Positions 6,190 to 10,616 of a stretch of DNA of 10,616 nucleotides are shown here, one piece after another. The notes below the pieces were generated by a model. The model had not been told where the DNA came from. It did no database searches and worked only from the letters and a program-made list of their open reading frames with translations. The stretch's first letter is position 1; the number at the start of each line of letters is the position of its first letter. The DNA is from Bacteroidales bacterium (lineage in GTDB: Bacteria > Bacteroidota > Bacteroidia > Bacteroidales > Tenuifilaceae): the NCBI GenBank assembly GCA_003531155.1, contig DQHR01000041.1:1245-11860 (forward strand), given 5' to 3'. The position numbers and the translations under genes were made by a program.

Positions 6190-8508
6190 ATGTTATACAC
6201 AAATTTAAAAATTTTAGTTAAGCAGTTACTTAGGAATAAAACCTATACTACCATTACGATATTGGGGTTTTCCATTTCGTTAATGTTTGTTATACTGCTT
6301 AGCATGTATATTCAACAGGAATTATCTGTAGATAATTTTCACTTAAAAAAGGATAGAATTTATAGACTTACAACCGGTGAATCATCGAGTTTTGCACCAC
6401 CAATAGGGCAAAGACTTAAAGATAAATACCCAGAAATTGAATCGTTTACAAGACTTCATCATGGTGATGAAATTTTAACAGACTCTAAGAAGCAAAAATA
6501 TCAGTTTAACTATCTTTTAGCCGATTCTTCGTTCTTTACCATGTTCTCTTTCTCGTTTGTTGAAGGAGATCCTAAAGAGGTTTTTAAGGTTAAAAACAGT
6601 ATCGTTCTTTCAAAATCATTAGCGACAAAGGTATTTGGAAGCGTATCTCCAGTTGGACAGGAGGTGAATGTAGATCAGCATCGGTTTGTAGTTACTGGAG
6701 TAATTGAAGACTTTACGGAGAATACCCATATTACAAAGTGTGATGCGTTAATACCATTCGAAAAACTGGCTGAATTTTGGAACTACCCTGAATTACTAAC
6801 GAACTATGATAATTGTTCATTCGCTTTATACTTTCTAATAAAAACCAATGCCGATATTAAATCGAAGGAACAGGAGATTTTAGAGGATTTTAAAAAGGAT
6901 TTTTGGTTATACAAATGGGGAAATGCAAAGAAAGTGGAATTTGAACCATTAAAAGAGATCTATTTTGGACAAAAAGATGGCCATGGGGCGAGAGGGAATA
7001 GCATGAAGGTGATAATCATCTTTTCAACTATTGCAATTGTGATTCTTTTACTTGCAATTATCAATTATATAAACTTATCAGTTGCCCAATCGAGCTTACG
7101 AAGCAGGGAGGTTGCTGTTAAAAAATTACATGGAAGTACGAAAGGTCGATTATTTCTACAGTTTATTATCGAATCAATAGTAATATGTATTGTAGCATTT
7201 AATATAGCACTTATATTCACAAAATTTGCAGAGCCAATATTCAATGAGCTTTTCAACACCAATCTTAATCTCACTCAGAGATTAAATTTTACAACACTTA
7301 TAGTATATCTAATAGGAATAGCAATGGTTGGTGTGATATCGGGGTTGATACCAGCTTTTGTCATAACACGGTTTAATGCTATTGAGATTGTTAAAGGAGC
7401 ATTTAGGCGCAAGTCAAAAAGTGTTTTTAGCAGAGTGCTTATCTCTTTTCAGTATTGTACAGCAATAATTTTGATAATATGTACTTGGGTTATAGTTAAG
7501 CAGACCAACTTCATGAAAACCTATGACCTAGGCTTTAAAAAGGATAATATTGTTTTCATTGGTAATGATATTAAAAATGACCAGCGAGATGCCTTTAAAA
7601 ACGAAGTATTAAAAATTGCAGGAATTGTGGATGTTGCTTATGCTGCTGGAAGCCCAATTGATGGAGGAAATAACAACACAATTCAAATCGACGGTAAAAC
7701 ATTCAGTTTTCAGGTATTTAAAGTTGATTCGTCATTTATTAATATGTTTGATTTAAAGATAACCCAAACGGGAGGTGCATTATCAAAGTTAAAGTTTTGC
7801 TTAAACCAAGCAGCGGTAAAGGCTTTAGGATGCGATAGCCTGCCAAAAACGTTTAAGTTTCCCAATGGAAACGAGGTACCTGTTTATGGTATAGTAAAGG
7901 ATTTTCACTTTAGGGATTTGTATCAAAAGGTTGGACCTGCAATGATTATGGATTTACCAAAGAAAGATGGTGCGTGGTCGATATTTATAAAAATTTCCGG
8001 ACTGAATAAGAAGAAAACCATAGAGGAAATTACAAAGGTACACAGTCAGTTTACAAGCGGTAATCCCATGGACTTTGAATTTGTTGATGAGCAAATAAAT
8101 AGTTGGTACAAAAAAGAGGAGCAAACAGCTAAAATAATCGGCTACTTTTCGCTATTAGCAATTGTGATATCGGTAATGGGAATTTTAGCAATGGCAACCT
8201 TTTACATTGGTCAAAGGGTAAAAGAGATTGGCATACGCAAAGTGAACGGAGCTACCGAAATAGGCATTGTTGGGTTACTAAATTCTGATCTTATTAAGTG
8301 GGTTGTACTTGCATTCATCGTAGCATGTCCTATTGCGTATTATGCATCAACAAAATGGCTCGAGAATTTTCCGTTTAAAACTACAGTTGATTGGTGGATA
8401 TATTTAGCATCAGGATTTATTGCCATATTCTTCGCGCTTATTACAGTTAGCTGGCAGAGCTGGAGAGCAGCAGGCCGTAACCCGGTTGAGGCGTTGAGGT
8501 ATGAGTAG
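6190..8508 (+). CDS. MacB/FtsX-like ABC transporter permease (8 predicted membrane helices)
   Basis: Full-length 772-residue inner-membrane permease of the duplicated FtsX type common in Bacteroidota. Topology from the sequence: helix at about 20-42, large extracytoplasmic domain (45-270, MacB_PCD-like), three helices (274-297, 322-344, 370-393), a further helix (415-437), a second extracytoplasmic domain (440-648) and three last helices (650-672, 699-720, 736-758). The cytoplasmic coupling motifs follow the first helix of each FtsX block: REVAVKKLHGS (306-316) and KEIGIRKVNGA (678-688). The C-terminus GRNPVEALRYE is the standard end of this subfamily. Type VII ABC proteins of this kind usually do not carry substrate through the membrane but transmit ATPase motion to the periplasm, moving lipids, lipoproteins, peptides or drugs with MacA/TolC-like partners; the substrate here cannot be told. 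The ATPase is not in the window. It is divergent from the regulator gene and is predicted to be transcribed from the sigma54-like promoter 29-44 bp upstream of its start codon. Confidence 0.92.
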   Translation: MLYTNLKILVKQLLRNKTYTTITILGFSISLMFVILLSMYIQQELSVDNFHLKKDRIYRLTTGESSSFAPPIGQRLKDKYPEIESFTRLHHGDEILTDSKKQKYQFNYLLADSSFFTMFSFSFVEGDPKEVFKVKNSIVLSKSLATKVFGSVSPVGQEVNVDQHRFVVTGVIEDFTENTHITKCDALIPFEKLAEFWNYPELLTNYDNCSFALYFLIKTNADIKSKEQEILEDFKKDFWLYKWGNAKKVEFEPLKEIYFGQKDGHGARGNSMKVIIIFSTIAIVILLLAIINYINLSVAQSSLRSREVAVKKLHGSTKGRLFLQFIIESIVICIVAFNIALIFTKFAEPIFNELFNTNLNLTQRLNFTTLIVYLIGIAMVGVISGLIPAFVITRFNAIEIVKGAFRRKSKSVFSRVLISFQYCTAIILIICTWVIVKQTNFMKTYDLGFKKDNIVFIGNDIKNDQRDAFKNEVLKIAGIVDVAYAAGSPIDGGNNNTIQIDGKTFSFQVFKVDSSFINMFDLKITQTGGALSKLKFCLNQAAVKALGCDSLPKTFKFPNGNEVPVYGIVKDFHFRDLYQKVGPAMIMDLPKKDGAWSIFIKISGLNKKKTIEEITKVHSQFTSGNPMDFEFVDEQINSWYKKEEQTAKIIGYFSLLAIVISVMGILAMATFYIGQRVKEIGIRKVNGATEIGIVGLLNSDLIKWVVLAFIVACPIAYYASTKWLENFPFKTTVDWWIYLASGFIAIFFALITVSWQSWRAAGRNPVEALRYE

Positions 8509-8551
8509 TTTATTCAATGCTTGTTTTTCGTAATTTCATTAAAAGAGCCTT

Positions 8552-10616
8552 ATGTTGCTATATAATCTAAAGTTAGTCTTCAGGAACCTTTTAAAAAATA
8601 AGTTATACAGTTTTCTTAGTATTACTGGATTTGCTTTTGGTTTTGCTGTATGTATTGTTATTGCCCTTTATGCTCACAACGAATATACCGTTGACCATTG
8701 CTACCCAAATTATGAGCGTGTTTTTAGATTGGTTAACGAGAAGAAAAAAACATGTCTGATTGATTGCAATCTGAACAAGATGCTTTCCGACAATAATCCT
8801 GAGATTTTATTTGCTTGCCCTTTGGAGATTGAGCCTGATTATAAGTTTTCTGTAAAATCGAAGAATAGATATGCTAAAACAATAGGTGCTATAACCACTG
8901 ACAATGATTTTTTCAAGTTCTTCTCAATAAGAGTCATTTGTGCTATTTCTAACAAACCTTTTTCCGATAAGGAAACGGTAATAATAACAGAATCATTAGC
9001 AAAAAAACTTTTCGAACAGGATGAAGATCCTTTAGGAAAATCGATTAATATCTTTAATGAATTTGAAGCTACTATTAGTGCGGTGATTGAAGATTTTCCG
9101 GCAAATTCTAGTATAAAGGGTACTGTTCTTTTAAACTTTGAGAATGAGAAATTTAGATTTAATAGATTTTGTCACAATCATAAATGCATTAACCCAGTTA
9201 ACCATTTTCTTTTGCTTGATAAAAATGTAAACTCAGATGATCTTACAGAGAAATTAAATAGAAATATTAGCGCATATAAATTTGCCATCGACAGTATTGG
9301 CCTTCAAAAATTATCGGATATTTATTTTGATAATACTATAATTGACAATGCAAATTTACAGGGAAACCGTAATCTTATCATAGTTTTTATAGCCATAGGG
9401 GCGCTAATCATGTTGCTTTCAGTCATTAATTATCTAAACTATAACCTATCTCTCCAGTATGCTAAGATCTGGGAAATTTGGATTAAACGGATAAATGGTG
9501 CTGGGTTTAAACATATTATTGGATACTATTTTACCGATGTTTCAGTTGGAATATTGATTTCCATTGATATTGCATTGATCTTTGTTGGGATCTTTATCTC
9601 AAATATTGATGGATTACTCAACAAGCATTTGAATTTAAATGTATTACTTACCCCAAGGATGTTGTTTTTTTCAGTTGGTGTGGTAATCCTCATTATTATT
9701 GTCAATAGTATTGCTCTTTTGTACATTTTCTCAAGATTTAGTCATTCTACTTTTTCGTTGAAAAAGGCTTCGGGTGGAAAATTGGTGGGAAGAAGTATTC
9801 TAACCACATTCCAGTTCACAATAGCAATAGCTCTCATCACCTGTGTTATTATCATCCAAAAGCAGTTAGTATATGCTCAAGATGCCGATTTGGGATTTAA
9901 TAAAGAGCATTTACTAAAGTTTTCACTTCCAACAGATTTCCTCAAACAACAGGTGATAAAGCAAGAGCTTGAAAAGTTACCCTTTGTGGTTGGAGCAACC
10001 TTAAGCGGAGGAACTCCCGGAGAAATATATACGAGGATGGGAAGTGGTGATACAACAAAGGAGAGATTTAGTTTAGCATGTATTTTTGCAGATACTAGTT
10101 TTCTTAAGATAATGGATATTGAATTGTTGGATGGTTGTTCGTTTTTAAAAGGTGGTATGGGGAAAACCTGTATTATGAATCAGGAAGCCATAAAGCGGTA
10201 TGGCTGGAAAACTATTGATAATAAAAAGTTTAAAAACAAAAGAGATGGTGGTTATCAGGTGGTTGGAGTTGTAAAGAACTTTCATATAGGATCTTTTCAT
10301 CAGTCAATAGAACCAGTATGCATTATTTCCTGTTCGGCTGATAGTTATAATGAAATGCATAATCTTAGTTTACGCATTACCCCTGGTGAGATTAAAAGCA
10401 AATTAGAACAAATAGAGACGATTTGGAAAAAGATAATCCCTGATGATCCGATGGATTTTACATTTTACGATTCTGTCTTTGAAGCCTTTTATCGTAAAGA
10501 GAAGATACTTGCCACTATAATAATGTTTTTTTCACTGATTGCGATTGTATTAAACTTTATGGGAATTCTTGGTCAGGTTTTCCAAACCTGTATTAATCGT
10601 ACAAAGGAGATAGGGA
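8552..10616 (+). CDS. Second MacB/FtsX-like ABC permease, 3' end cut
   Basis: From the ATG at 8552 I translated 688 codons without a stop to the right edge, so this is a real gene truncated only by the window. The start MLLYNLKLVFRNLLKNKLYS is the typical N-terminus of the family and aligns with the first permease (MLYTNLKILVKQLLRNKTYT). Helices lie at about 20-41, 273-297, 325-350, 370-393, 414-437 and 652-676; two more and the NPVxxLRYE-type end are expected in the missing 80-90 residues. The last residues, RTKEIG, are the start of the C-terminal coupling motif. The first coupling motif is degenerate: IWEIWIKRINGAGFK (307-320) instead of REVAVKK.hGS. There are 15 cysteines, seven in the first extracytoplasmic domain, including CLIDC (68-72) and CHNHKC (207-212), and CIISC (590-594) in the second. 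The gap after the first permease is 43 bp with no terminator, so they form an operon. AAAAGAG at 8541-8547 is a possible weak ribosome-binding site. Confidence 0.9.
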   Translation, partial: MLLYNLKLVFRNLLKNKLYSFLSITGFAFGFAVCIVIALYAHNEYTVDHCYPNYERVFRLVNEKKKTCLIDCNLNKMLSDNNPEILFACPLEIEPDYKFSVKSKNRYAKTIGAITTDNDFFKFFSIRVICAISNKPFSDKETVIITESLAKKLFEQDEDPLGKSINIFNEFEATISAVIEDFPANSSIKGTVLLNFENEKFRFNRFCHNHKCINPVNHFLLLDKNVNSDDLTEKLNRNISAYKFAIDSIGLQKLSDIYFDNTIIDNANLQGNRNLIIVFIAIGALIMLLSVINYLNYNLSLQYAKIWEIWIKRINGAGFKHIIGYYFTDVSVGILISIDIALIFVGIFISNIDGLLNKHLNLNVLLTPRMLFFSVGVVILIIIVNSIALLYIFSRFSHSTFSLKKASGGKLVGRSILTTFQFTIAIALITCVIIIQKQLVYAQDADLGFNKEHLLKFSLPTDFLKQQVIKQELEKLPFVVGATLSGGTPGEIYTRMGSGDTTKERFSLACIFADTSFLKIMDIELLDGCSFLKGGMGKTCIMNQEAIKRYGWKTIDNKKFKNKRDGGYQVVGVVKNFHIGSFHQSIEPVCIISCSADSYNEMHNLSLRITPGEIKSKLEQIETIWKKIIPDDPMDFTFYDSVFEAFYRKEKILATIIMFFSLIAIVLNFMGILGQVFQTCINRTKEIG

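Noticed and set aside
9526..9726. Minus-strand open frame, and the one at 7065-7274
   Set aside because: Both are antisense to permease genes, within helix-coding stretches where opposite-strand frames are frequent.

Overview
The window looks like chromosomal DNA of a Bacteroidota member, probably Bacteroidales or a relative. This is inferred from AT-rich DNA, the near absence of Shine-Dalgarno sequences, a TTTG/TAnnTTTG promoter, and the protein types: a two-domain FtsX-like permease ending in GRNPVEALRYE, an NtrY-like kinase with a THELMNS H-box, and an NtrC-like regulator with a GAFTDA loop. No rRNA, tRNA, CRISPR array, insertion sequence or phage gene was seen.

Layout. Positions 1-1438 (minus strand) hold the first two genes of a split proton-translocating NAD(P) transhydrogenase operon (pntAA, then pntAB cut by the left edge; pntB should follow outside). 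Positions 1439-1688 are a 250-bp non-coding stretch with two small adjacent palindromes and no clear terminator. Positions 1689-3143 (minus) encode an AlbA_2/Schlafen-type ATP-binding protein with a C-terminal winged-helix region. Positions 3189-4544 and 4612-5982 (minus) encode a membrane histidine kinase with almost no external loop and an NtrC-family sigma54 activator, transcribed in the order regulator, kinase, AlbA protein. The kinase leader contains five heptad repeats (YAGAYNN). Positions 6190-8508 and 8552 to the right edge (plus) encode two consecutive MacB/FtsX-like ABC permeases; the second is cut off and is open for 688 codons.

The most informative region is the 207-bp divergent control region (5983-6189). 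It contains a Bacteroidota-type promoter facing the regulator, a 21-bp perfect inverted repeat directly upstream of that promoter, and a sigma54-like -24/-12 element facing the permeases, with the inverted repeat about 120 bp upstream of the predicted start site. This is the geometry expected of an enhancer-dependent promoter. The inferred model is an envelope-sensing two-component system that switches on the neighbouring permeases and may control its own synthesis through the same operator. It resembles BceRS-BceAB modules of Firmicutes in logic, but uses an NtrC/sigma54 regulator. No ATPase, membrane-fusion protein or outer-membrane factor lies inside the window, so transport partners must come from beyond the right edge or from elsewhere.

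Three database-style start positions were moved or chosen by hand: pntAA (ATG at 1438 instead of an upstream GTG), the regulator (ATG at 5982 instead of an upstream TTG), and the second permease (ATG at 8552).
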